Translations under genes and position numbers: made by a program
The notes under the pieces: model-generated
What the model saw: only the letters and a program-made list of their open reading frames with translations
The model's database searches: none
What the model was told of the DNA's origin: nothing
Shown here: one piece after another, positions 1-7,648 of the stretch
Position numbering within the stretch: the stretch's first letter is position 1
How the letters are laid out: every line of letters begins with the position of its first letter
NCBI GenBank assembly: GCA_963834725.1
Contig: CAWICN010000001.1
Location: forward strand, 4,526,001 to 4,590,000
Source: PALSA-693 sp963834725
Lineage (GTDB): Bacteria; Actinomycetota; Acidimicrobiia; Acidimicrobiales; Palsa-688
Reading direction: 5' to 3'
Length of the DNA: 64,000 nt

Positions 1-980
1 CCACCCTGCACAACGAGGATCAGGTTCGCATCAAGGACGTCCGGCCCGGCGACACGGTCGTTGTCCGGCGGGCGGGCGACGTCATCCCGGAAGTGCGGGG
101 GCCGGTGCTGCCCCTCCGCCCGGAAGGCCTTGCCCCATGGGCCTTTCCCAGCACCTGCCCGGTGTGTGGCGAGCCGCTGGTGCGTCTCGAGGGTGAGAGC
201 GACACGTTCTGCGTCAATGTGGACTGTCCCGGCCAGCAGGTGCAGCGCATCTCCCACTTCGCCGGCCGGGGTGCCATGGACATCGAGCACCTCGGGGAGC
301 GCACGGTGTCGCAGTTCTGCCAGGAAGGGCTGCTGCACGATGTCGCCGACATCTACGACCTCGACTACGACCGGATCGCCGCGTTCGAGGGATGGGGCGA
401 GACCTCGGTGGCCAATCTGCGGCAGGCCGTGGAAGCGTCCAAATCGCGGCCGCTGACCAACCTGCTCGTTGGTCTGTCCATCCGACATCTGGGCGCGGCC
501 GGCAGCGTGCTGCTCGCCCGCCATTTCCGGGATCTCGATCGGATCATGGCCGCCTCTGCCGAGGAGCTGTCGGCCGTCGAAGGTGTCGGGCCAACCATCG
601 GCGCCAGCGTGAAGCGGTTCTTCGCGCTGCCAAGCAATCGCGATGTGGTGGAGCGGCTGCGGCGGGCGGGCTGCAACTTCCAGGGTCCCGATGCACCCGA
701 CGCCCCGCAGATCCTGGTGGGCATGTCCGTGGTGGTGACCGGAACCCTGGAGGGGTGGTCGCGCGAGTCCGCCGAGGAAGCCATCAAATCGAGGGGCGGC
801 AAGAGCCCGGGCAGCGTGTCCAAGAAGACCACCGCGGTGGTCGCCGGATCCGAGCCGGGTGCGGCCAAGCTGACCAAGGCCACTGAGTTCGGCGTTCCGG
901 TCCTGGACGAGGCGGCCTTCGTCCGTTTGCTCGAGACCGGCGAGGTCGAATCGAGCGGGGCCGGCGGCTCGGAGGGTTGA
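1..980 (+). CDS. ligA: NAD-dependent DNA ligase LigA, C-terminal part (5' end outside window)
   Basis: Last ~325 residues of the NAD+-dependent ligase that seals nicks in replication and repair; the adenylation domain lies before the window. The frame is open from base 3 and starts inside the OB fold (TLHNEDQVRIKD, then RRAGDVIPEV). A four-Cys zinc finger follows (CPVC at ~156, then CVNVDC ending near 230), then helix-hairpin-helix repeats (~330-650) and a C-terminal BRCT domain starting at VVVTGTLEGW (~730). This domain order is canonical for LigA. The ATG at 93 is internal, not the true start. No sign of damage. Confidence 0.97.
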   Translation, partial: TLHNEDQVRIKDVRPGDTVVVRRAGDVIPEVRGPVLPLRPEGLAPWAFPSTCPVCGEPLVRLEGESDTFCVNVDCPGQQVQRISHFAGRGAMDIEHLGERTVSQFCQEGLLHDVADIYDLDYDRIAAFEGWGETSVANLRQAVEASKSRPLTNLLVGLSIRHLGAAGSVLLARHFRDLDRIMAASAEELSAVEGVGPTIGASVKRFFALPSNRDVVERLRRAGCNFQGPDAPDAPQILVGMSVVVTGTLEGWSRESAEEAIKSRGGKSPGSVSKKTTAVVAGSEPGAAKLTKATEFGVPVLDEAAFVRLLETGEVESSGAGGSEG

Positions 981-1098
981 CGCTGATTACCCTGAGGACT
1001 TAGGCCGCTTCGATCCCTGCAGGTCATGGGGGTGGGCCCGCCGGTGGCATCGACAGGGGATCCGCGTCGGCGCGGAAACCCCCGGATAGCCTCACCTC

Positions 1099-3142
1099 GT
1101 GGCGACGCCTCGTATCGCCGATTCGGTGGGGCGCGTCCTCGGCGACCGATACCGCCTGACTCGCCCCCTCGGCGTGGGGGCTTCAGCCCACGTGTTTGTG
1201 GCCGAAGATGTCAACCTGCGCCGGCGGGTCGCCATCAAAGTGCTGCATCCGGGCCTCGCTGCCGACGAACCCTTCGGACGCCGGTTCCAGGCCGAGGCGA
1301 GGGTGGCAGCCGCGCTCCGCCATCCCAACATTCTCCGGGTTTACGACTGGGGCTATGACGACGGCTCGCCGTATCTGGTTATGGAGCTCCTGGAGGGAGG
1401 AAGTCTGCGGACCCTGCTGGACGCGGGCCATCTTCTGTCGCCGGCTCAAGCGGCGCGCGGTCGGCGCCGATGTCGCTCGTGCACTCGACTACGCCCACCG
1501 CCGCGGTCTCGTCCACCGCGACATAAAGCCGGCCAATCTCATCTTCGACGACGAGGGCCGCATCACCGTCGCCGACTTCGGCTTGGCTCGCGCCCTGGCC
1601 GAGGCCAGCTGGACCGAACCTACGGGCGCTGTGGTCGGCACGGCGCGGTACGCCGCCCCCGAGGCGGTCCGGGGGAAGTCGCTCGACAGCCGGGCCGATG
1701 TCTACGCCCTGGCGCTTGTCCTGATCGAAGCGTCCTCCGGCTCGGTCCCCTTTGCCGCTGACACCACTCTCGCCACGCTGCTGGGCCGCCTCGAGCGGCC
1801 CATCACGGCACCGGCCGCGACCGGGCCCCTCGGCCCCATCCTGGAGGCGGCAGGGACGATCAACCCTGCCGACCGCCTCGACGCCCTGGGCGTGGCCCGG
1901 GCCCTCGAAGGTGTCGCCGCCGAGCTCCCTTCGCCCGACCCGCTACCGCTGACGGGCGCGGCCGACGGCGAAGCCGAAGTCGACCGGAACCCGACCGATT
2001 ACCCGGGCCGGCCCCGACTCTTCGACGTCGCCCAGGCGGATGTGGAGGATGCGCCCGACGATGTCAGGGCGAAGCGGCTGCTGGGCCGGCGTAACAGGTC
2101 TGCCGGACGCGACGGGCGGAAGGGCGCTGGGCGAAACGGCGACGGGCGAAACGGCGAGGGGTGGAAAGGCGAGGGGTGGAAAGGCGAGGGGTGGAAAGGC
2201 GAGGGGTGGAAAGGCGAGGGGCGGGAACCGGATCACCGGGTTCGTCGCCGCCGCTGGGCGCGCACCGCCATCGTGGCCGCAGCGCTCGCGATCCTGGTGG
2301 CCGGCGGCGGGGCCATCGTGGTGTGGGCGACGGGAGTTCTCATGCCGTCACATCCGGTGCCGGCCCTGATCGGCTTCACCCAGGCCGCCGCCGAGCAAAG
2401 ACTGGCCCCCCTGCACCTCCATCTGGTCGTGTCCGATCGGGCTTATGACCCCCGCGCCCCCGTGGGCACCATCGTCGGGCAGCGCCCGTCAAACGGCAGC
2501 CGGCTGAAGGAAGGGAGCGCGGTCACCATCACCCTCTCGCTCGGACCCCGCCCGGTCATCATTCCGCCCGTCGTCGGACTGAGCGTGAGCAGCGCCACCG
2601 CGCTGCTCACCTATGCCGGTCTTCGCGCCGATGTGGTCGGACACGCCACCAGCATGACCAGGCCGGCCGGCGTCGTGGTGAGCAGCAGCCCGGCGCAAGG
2701 GACTCTGCCGCCCGGCCAGCGGGTGGCGCTGGTCGTGTCAACCGGGAAGCCGAAAGTGGCGGTTCCGGCCTTGAAGGGCGCCAGCGCAGCCTCCTTTGCC
2801 GCCGCGAGGTCGGCGCTCTCGGCGGTCGGTCTCACGGCCACACAACGGACCGTCTACAGCGACACTGTGCCGGCCGGCACGGCCGCCGAGACCGTCCCGG
2901 CGGCCGGTGCGACGGTGGTCGTGGGATCGTCTGTCACCGTGGTGATCTCGAAGGGTCCCCACCTGATTTCCGTCCCATATGTGGGCGGCCAATCGGTCGG
3001 CGCGGCGTCGCAGATCCTGACTGCCGACGGTTTCCAGGTGAGCGGGGTGACCGGCAACCCGATCGCCACCGTGACCGCGACTTCACCGTATGCCGGGGCT
3101 GTAGTTCAGTTCGGCTCAGCCGTGCAGATCATCACGGGCTGA
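1099..3142 (+). CDS. PknB-type Ser/Thr protein kinase with four PASTA domains, +1 frameshift
   Basis: Membrane receptor-like kinase; PASTA domains of this family bind peptidoglycan or muropeptides. From the GTG at 1099 the kinase N-lobe reads GVGASAHVFVA and VAIKVLH (ATP lysine). Near 1455 the frame breaks: LSPAQAAR in frame 1 continues as VGADVARALDYAH in frame 2 if one G in the GCGCGCGG run is dropped. The rest is intact: HRDIKPAN catalytic loop, DFGLA, then a Gly/Trp/Lys/Glu repeat linker (~2153-2221), one membrane segment (~2260-2335) and four PASTA repeats to the stop. Repaired length is ~680 aa, normal for the family. The single +1 shift resembles several others in this window, so sequence error is at least as likely as a pseudogene. 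Confidence 0.88.
2153..2221 (+). repeat. 15-bp in-frame minisatellite in the kinase juxtamembrane linker
   Basis: Four full copies plus a partial copy of GGCGAGGGGTGGAAA (period 15). It encodes repeated GEGWK in the cytoplasmic linker just before the basic stretch RRRRW and the membrane segment. It is preceded by a degenerate GRNGDGRNGEG stretch, so the repeat probably grew from it. The period is a multiple of three, so copy-number change would lengthen the linker without breaking the frame. Confidence 0.9.
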
Positions 3143-3170
3143 GGCGCCGTCGGTTCGCCGGCGGTCCTGG

Positions 3171-3602
3171 TCAGGCCGTGATGGCCTGGAGACGCCGGGC
3201 CAGTTCGGCCGCCTCAGGATTGGCGTCGCCGCTCAACCCGGCCGACTGCAGGGCGATCATTTTGGTGATGTCACCATCCACCTTGATCCTCCCATTGAGA
3301 AAGGCCTGCATGGCCGCCTGTGCGTCCCCATCGACGAGGAGAGACTTTGCGGTCTCGTACCCGATCGTGATCGTCAGGTCGGGTGATTCCAGGTGACCGG
3401 TCTCGAGTTCCAGCTGGCCAGACGAGGTGTCCACGTGGGCATTGATGGTGCCTGCCCCGAAGGGCACGTCCTGAATGATCTGGTTGAGACGCACGCTGAC
3501 CTGAATCTCGGGGACGCGATCCTTGTACTCCGCCCGGATCCGGCGGGCCTCGGCCAGCCACTCGTCGCTGAGGAACGGATACTGGTGCGCACTTGTCGGC
3601 AT
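3171..3602 (-). CDS. SCP2 sterol-binding-domain protein
   Basis: Small soluble protein of about 143 aa with the SCP2-like lipid-binding pattern: an N-terminal helical part (SDEWLAEARRIRAEYKD), a beta-rich middle, and the characteristic C-terminal segment DLTITIGYETAKSLLVDGDAQAAMQAFLNGRIKVDGDITKMI. I chose the ATG giving MPTSAHQYPF; the frame is open further upstream to 3665, but that would run into the divergent gatC start region. Ligand and role are unknown. It is convergent with the kinase gene (29 bp between stops) and divergent from gatC. Confidence 0.85.
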   Translation of the reverse strand: MPTSAHQYPFLSDEWLAEARRIRAEYKDRVPEIQVSVRLNQIIQDVPFGAGTINAHVDTSSGQLELETGHLESPDLTITIGYETAKSLLVDGDAQAAMQAFLNGRIKVDGDITKMIALQSAGLSGDANPEAAELARRLQAITA

Positions 3603-3673
3603 CGGACGTGAAGCTAGCGCGGCGCTGCTTAACCGTGTGGCCCCGAGCAGGGCCCCGCCTAGCATGGTCGTCC

Positions 3674-3976
3674 ATGGCGACCCGCATCTCGCCCGAGGAC
3701 GTGGCGTACGTGGCCCGCCTGGCCCGGCTGACGTTGACTCCTGAGGAGCTGGAGCGTTTCACGGGTCAGCTCGGTGCGGTTCTCGACCACGCCCAGGACG
3801 TGGCGGCCCTCGACACTGCCGGCGTGCCCCCTACCGCCCATCCCTTGCCCCTCGCCAACGTATGGCGGGACGACGTCATCGTCCCCGGGCTTGACCGGGA
3901 CGAGGTACTCGCCCAGGCGCCCTCGGTCGAGGCCGATCGTTTCCGCGTCCCCCGCATTCTCGGGGAAACGCCGTGA
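3674..3976 (+). CDS. gatC: Aspartyl/glutamyl-tRNA amidotransferase subunit C
   Basis: GatC (100 aa) stabilises the GatCAB complex, which converts Glu-tRNA(Gln) and Asp-tRNA(Asn) to the amidated forms in organisms lacking the cognate synthetases. Visible family features: ISPEDVAYVARLARLTLTPEEL at the N-terminus, LDHAQDVAALDTAGVPPTAHPLPLANVWRDD in the middle, and a C-terminal RVPRILGE. Start chosen at the ATG giving MATRISPED; the longer upstream extension is not family-like. The stop TGA at 3974-3976 lies in a GTGA that is also the start of the first 65-bp repeat unit. First gene of the gatCAB operon. Confidence 0.96.
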   Translation: MATRISPEDVAYVARLARLTLTPEELERFTGQLGAVLDHAQDVAALDTAGVPPTAHPLPLANVWRDDVIVPGLDRDEVLAQAPSVEADRFRVPRILGETP

Positions 3977-4301
3977 GCGAGCTGGCGGAGCGAACCGGTG
4001 TGGCAGGGCGCGGCAGCGTCCTGTGGATGATGCCGCAATGAGCGAGCTGGCGGAGCGAACCGGTGTGGCAGGTTGCGGCAGCGTCCTTTGGATGGTGCCG
4101 CCGTGAGCGAGCTGGTGGAGCGAACCGGTGTGGCAGGGTGCGGCAGCGTCCTTTGGATGGTGCCGCAATGAGCGAGCTGGTGGAGCGAACCGGTGTGGCA
4201 GGTTGCGGCAGCGTCCTTTGGATGGTGCCGCCGTGAGCGAGCTGGTGGAGCGAACCGGTGTGGCAGGGTGCGGCAGCGTCCTTTGGATGGTGCCGCAATG
4301 A
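3973..4301 (+). repeat. Five tandem 65-bp units, each a 22-codon micro-ORF chained by RTGA overlaps, between gatC and gatA
   Basis: Five units start at 3973, 4038, 4103, 4168 and 4233. Each begins GTG/ATG-AGC-GAG-CTG, encodes [VM]SEL[AV]ERTGVAG[CR]GS followed by VLWMxPQ or VLWMVPP, and ends in TGA. The 69-nt ORF minus a 4-nt RTGA overlap gives the 65-nt period, so every stop overlaps the next start. The first GTG overlaps the gatC stop and the last stop overlaps the gatA ATG at 4298. Units are nearly identical, alternating between CAATGA and CCGTGA ends. There are no spacers, so it is not CRISPR. Related single units occur at 11334-11534 and 29424-29528. Whether the peptides are made is unknown. 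Confidence 0.95.
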
Positions 4302-5821
4302 GCGGCGGCGGCGCGACCCCCGGGTCCGTCGTCCCGCCGCCGCGGCCGGGTGCGGCAGATATCACCGCGGCCGTGCGGTCCGGTCGGATCCGCGCCCGGG
4401 CGGTGCTCGAGGAGCACCTGGCCCGTGTCGCTGCGGCCGAGGCCGACGTGCACGCCTTCAACCTGCTCACTGCCGATCGAGCCCGGGTCGCCGCCGACCG
4501 GGTCGACGCGGCGGTTGCTGAGGGCCGAGACCCCGGAGCCCTGGCCGGTGTGCCGATCGCCCTCAAGGACAATCTCTGCACCCGCGGGATCCCGACCACC
4601 TGCTCATCGCGAATCCTCGATGGGTGGATACCGCCGTACGACGCCACCGCCGTCGAGCGGCTGGCGGCGGCGGGAGCTGTCGTGGTCGGCAAGACCAACA
4701 TGGACGAGTTCGCCATGGGCTCCTCGACTGAGAACTCCGCGTTCGGCCCGACCAGGAATCCTCACGACCTGGGGCGGGTTCCGGGCGGATCTTCGGGAGG
4801 CAGCGCTGCGGCCGTCGCGGCCGGCTTCGCGGCCGCGGCTCTCGGCTCGGATACCGGCGGCTCCATTCGACAGCCGGCCTCGCTGTGCGGGGTCGTGGGC
4901 GTGAAGCCGACCTACGGGCTGGTCTCTCGTTATGGCCTGGTGGCCTTCGCCAGCTCGCTCGATCAGATCGGCCCGGTCGCGTGCAACGTGGCCGACGCCG
5001 CGCTTGTGCTCGACGTCATCTCCGGGCCCGACCGCGCCGATTCCACCTCGCTGCGGGACTCCCCGCCTAAAGCGGCGGCGCGGCTGGGTGAGGGTGTCGA
5101 CGGTCTGCGCATCGGGGTGGTGGCCGAACTCGCGGCCGCCGAGGGTGTCGCCCCCGATGTGGTGGTGCAGACCAGGGCCGCCGCTTCCGCCCTGGCCGCC
5201 GCGGGCGCCAAAGTGGACGAGGTGAGCGTACCGGCAGCGATGTACGGATTGTCGGCGTACTACCTGATCGCCCCGGCCGAAGCGTCCTCGAACCTGGCCC
5301 GCTACGACGGGGTGCGCTACGGGCTGCGTGTGGAGGATAACTCGGGGGCAGGCGACATCACCGACATGTACCTCCGCACCCGCTCGGCCGGGTTTGGGCC
5401 TGAGGTCAAACGGCGCATCATGCTCGGGACCTACGCTTTGTCGGCCGGGTACTACGACGCCTACTACGGGAAGGCCCAACAGGCTCGCACCCTGATCATC
5501 CGTGACTTTGATTCGATCTACGAGAACTTCGACGTGCTGCTGGCGCCGACCTCTCCGACGACAGCTTTCGCGCTCGGTGCCAGGACGGCCGACCCCCTCA
5601 CCATGTACATCAACGACGTGTGCACCATTCCGTCCAGCCTCGCCGGCCACCCCGCTATCAGCGTTCCCTTCGGCGTCGGTGAGGACGGCCTGCCCGTCGG
5701 CGTGCAAGTCCTGGCGCCGGCCCTCGGCGAGACGGTGATGTTTCAGGTGGCGGCGGCCCTTGAAGCACTGGCACCGGCCATCCCGGACGCGGCTCGGACG
5801 GTAGCGGAGGAGGAGCGATGA
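4298..5821 (+). CDS. gatA: Aspartyl/glutamyl-tRNA amidotransferase subunit A
   Basis: GatA (507 aa) is the amidase subunit that releases ammonia from glutamine. The amidase-signature Ser-Ser-Lys triad is visible: the Lys in GVPIALKDNL and the serines in PGGSSGGSAAA and the SDTGGSIRQPAS segment. The C-terminal half contains the usual TSPTTAF and NDVCTIPSSLAGHPAISVPFG. The ATG at 4298 overlaps the stop of the last 65-bp micro-ORF; upstream in-frame starts lie within the repeat and are not family-like. The stop overlaps the gatB start (ATGA). The first ~18 residues (GGGATPGSVVPPP) are an atypical low-complexity lead before the conserved part. Confidence 0.97.
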   Translation: MSGGGATPGSVVPPPRPGAADITAAVRSGRIRARAVLEEHLARVAAAEADVHAFNLLTADRARVAADRVDAAVAEGRDPGALAGVPIALKDNLCTRGIPTTCSSRILDGWIPPYDATAVERLAAAGAVVVGKTNMDEFAMGSSTENSAFGPTRNPHDLGRVPGGSSGGSAAAVAAGFAAAALGSDTGGSIRQPASLCGVVGVKPTYGLVSRYGLVAFASSLDQIGPVACNVADAALVLDVISGPDRADSTSLRDSPPKAAARLGEGVDGLRIGVVAELAAAEGVAPDVVVQTRAAASALAAAGAKVDEVSVPAAMYGLSAYYLIAPAEASSNLARYDGVRYGLRVEDNSGAGDITDMYLRTRSAGFGPEVKRRIMLGTYALSAGYYDAYYGKAQQARTLIIRDFDSIYENFDVLLAPTSPTTAFALGARTADPLTMYINDVCTIPSSLAGHPAISVPFGVGEDGLPVGVQVLAPALGETVMFQVAAALEALAPAIPDAARTVAEEER

Positions 5822-7248
5822 CGTCGGTCGTCTCCCGGTGGGAGATCGTCGTCGGGCTCGAGGTTCACGCCGAACTGCGAACGGCCACGAAGCTGTTCTG
5901 CGGTTGCCGCAACAGTTTCGGGGCTGAACCCAACACGAATGTCTGCCCGACCTGCCTTGGTTTGCCAGGCGCGCTTCCCGTGCTCAACCGCGCCGCCGTT
6001 GAGTACAGCATGCGAATTGGGACCGCATTGCATTGCCGGATCGAGCCGTCGATCTTCCACCGCAAGAACTACTTCTATCCCGACATGCCGAAGGATTACC
6101 AGATCAGCCAGTACGACCTCCCCATCAACGTCGACGGCTGGTTGGAGCTGCCTGGGGGACGGCGAACTGGGATCGTGCGAGCTCACATGGAGGAGGACAC
6201 CGGCAAGACCTCCCATATCGGCGGCGGCGGGCGCATTCACGACGCCGCTCATTCACTGGTTGACTACAACCGGGCCGGGGTCCCGCTGGTGGAGATCGTC
6301 AGCGCCCCCGATCTGCGGAGCGCCGACGAGGCCCGTACCTATGTCGAGGAACTCCGCGGCATCCTGGTGGCAACGGGTGCCTCCGACGGGAAGATGGAGG
6401 AGGGGTCGCTTCGAGTCGACGCCAACGTGTCCGTCCGCCCCGACGGTTCCGACGACCTCGGCACCCGCTGCGAGATCAAGAACCTCAACTCCTTCCGATC
6501 GCTCGGCCGGGCCATCGACTTCGAAGTGGCCCGCCAGATCGACGTCATCACCGCCGGCGGCCAAGTGGTGCAGGAGACTCGTCACTGGGATGAGACGTCG
6601 GGCCGCACCAGTTCGATGCGCTCAAAGGAGGAGGCCTACGACTACCGGTACTTTCCCGAGCCCGATCTGGTCCCGGTTGACCCGCCGGCCGAATGGATTG
6701 CCGAGGTGGCCGCGTCGCTCCCTCCGTTACCAGCCGCCCGGCGGGCTGCGGTTGCGGCGGCGTCAGGGATGGAGGCCGCCGCCGACCCCGTCGTCACGGT
6801 GGTCCGCCTCGGACTCGATCCCTACATCGAGGGCGTGGTCGCGGCCCACGGCGACGCCGGTCTGGCCGTGCGTCGTCTCGCCAACGAGGTGGCCGCCGAG
6901 ATCGACTCGGTCTCGCATTTGACAGTGCCGGCCTTCGCCGAGCTGGTGGCCCTGGAAGCGGGCGGATCGTTGACCACCGCCCAGGCCCGGGTCGTGCTCA
7001 AGGAGCTGCTCGACTCGGGCGGCGATCCGGCGGCGGTGGCGGCCCGGCTGGGCTTCGAGGCCATGGGCAACGATGACCTGGCCGCCGTCGTGGACAAGGT
7101 CATCAGTCAGCACCCCTTGGAATGGGACCGCTACCAGCAGGGGGAGGACAAGCTGAGCGGATTCTTCGTGGGCCAGATCAAAACCGCCAGCTCCGGGAAG
7201 GCGGACCTCAAGGCGGCGGCCGCCCTCCTGCGCGCCCGGCGCGGCTAG
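5818..7248 (+). CDS. gatB: Aspartyl/glutamyl-tRNA amidotransferase subunit B
   Basis: GatB (476 aa) activates the misacylated tRNA by phosphorylation and receives ammonia from GatA. Conserved blocks: EIVVGLEVHAELRTATKLFC near the start, CPTCLGLPGALPVLN, FHRKNYFYPDMPKDYQISQYD, HMEEDTGKTSH and DYNRAGVPLVEIVS. The C-terminal YqeY-like tail domain ends around LSGFFVGQIKTASSGKAD. It starts in the ATGA shared with the gatA stop, so gatC-gatA-gatB read as one coupled operon. Intact; normal length. Confidence 0.97.
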   Translation: MTSVVSRWEIVVGLEVHAELRTATKLFCGCRNSFGAEPNTNVCPTCLGLPGALPVLNRAAVEYSMRIGTALHCRIEPSIFHRKNYFYPDMPKDYQISQYDLPINVDGWLELPGGRRTGIVRAHMEEDTGKTSHIGGGGRIHDAAHSLVDYNRAGVPLVEIVSAPDLRSADEARTYVEELRGILVATGASDGKMEEGSLRVDANVSVRPDGSDDLGTRCEIKNLNSFRSLGRAIDFEVARQIDVITAGGQVVQETRHWDETSGRTSSMRSKEEAYDYRYFPEPDLVPVDPPAEWIAEVAASLPPLPAARRAAVAAASGMEAAADPVVTVVRLGLDPYIEGVVAAHGDAGLAVRRLANEVAAEIDSVSHLTVPAFAELVALEAGGSLTTAQARVVLKELLDSGGDPAAVAARLGFEAMGNDDLAAVVDKVISQHPLEWDRYQQGEDKLSGFFVGQIKTASSGKADLKAAAALLRARRG

Positions 7249-7269
7249 CGAGGCGCCGGGCGCGGGGCC

Positions 7270-7314
7270 GGCGCCTCTGGCGCCTTTGGCGCCTCTGGCG
7301 CCTCTGGCGCCTCT
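7270..7314 (+). repeat. 9-bp tandem repeat downstream of gatB
   Basis: Five copies of GGCGCCTCT (one with CTTT) right after the gatB stop, inside the ~400-bp gap before ilvD (7249-7648). The rest of that gap holds two imperfect copies of a CGCCTCGTCTTG stretch, a 46-bp palindrome, and GC-rich sequence with no convincing gene. An open frame runs through it into ilvD, but composition and homology support a start only at 7649. Confidence 0.85.
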
Positions 7315-7439
7315 GGGTTACCGGTTCGGACCGGATACCTCCCGTCGTCGCCTCGTCTTGCGCGTCGGGTGCCTCGCCGGCGCCGCCTCGTCTTGGGCTG
7401 CCGGCGCCATCTGGGGAGCGGAGCGGCCCGTCCTCGTCG

Positions 7440-7485
7440 ATTGTGGTCAGTACTGCCTCATATATGAGGTAGTACTGACCACAAT
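7440..7485. repeat. 46-bp near-perfect palindrome between gatB and ilvD
   Basis: Two 23-bp arms with no loop (22 of 23 positions pair), beginning ATTGTGGTCAGTACT and ending AGTACTGACCACAAT. The core is CTCATATATGAG-like and AT-richer than its surroundings. No T-run follows, so it is not a classic terminator. It could be an operator, a cruciform site or a decayed mobile palindromic element. It lies ~160 bp before the ilvD start. Confidence 0.85.
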
Positions 7486-7648
7486 GCAGGCGCGGCCCGG
7501 CAAGCCGGGCGCTCGGCCCCGGAACCCTGCGAGTCCAGAACGCCGGGCGTGCCGGCGCTCCATCGCGTCGCCGCACCGGCCCGCACCGGCCGCTTCGCAC
7601 CGCTTCGCCGGTGCTCCCCGTCCGTCCGGAGCCCTATGGTGTGCACCC

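Noticed and set aside
3973..4301. CRISPR array
   Set aside because: Head-to-tail repeats with no unique spacers and no cas genes; the same applies to the 21-bp array at 37546-37628.
3659..4716. Long minus-strand frames across the gat repeats (up to 316 codons, rich in CHTGSLHQLAH)
   Set aside because: The 65-bp period makes all minus frames open with the same cyclic peptide; no homology, and the strand opposes gatC/gatA.
7286..7648. Longer ilvD start
   Set aside because: The extension translates the 9-bp repeat and the palindrome; family similarity begins only at 7649.
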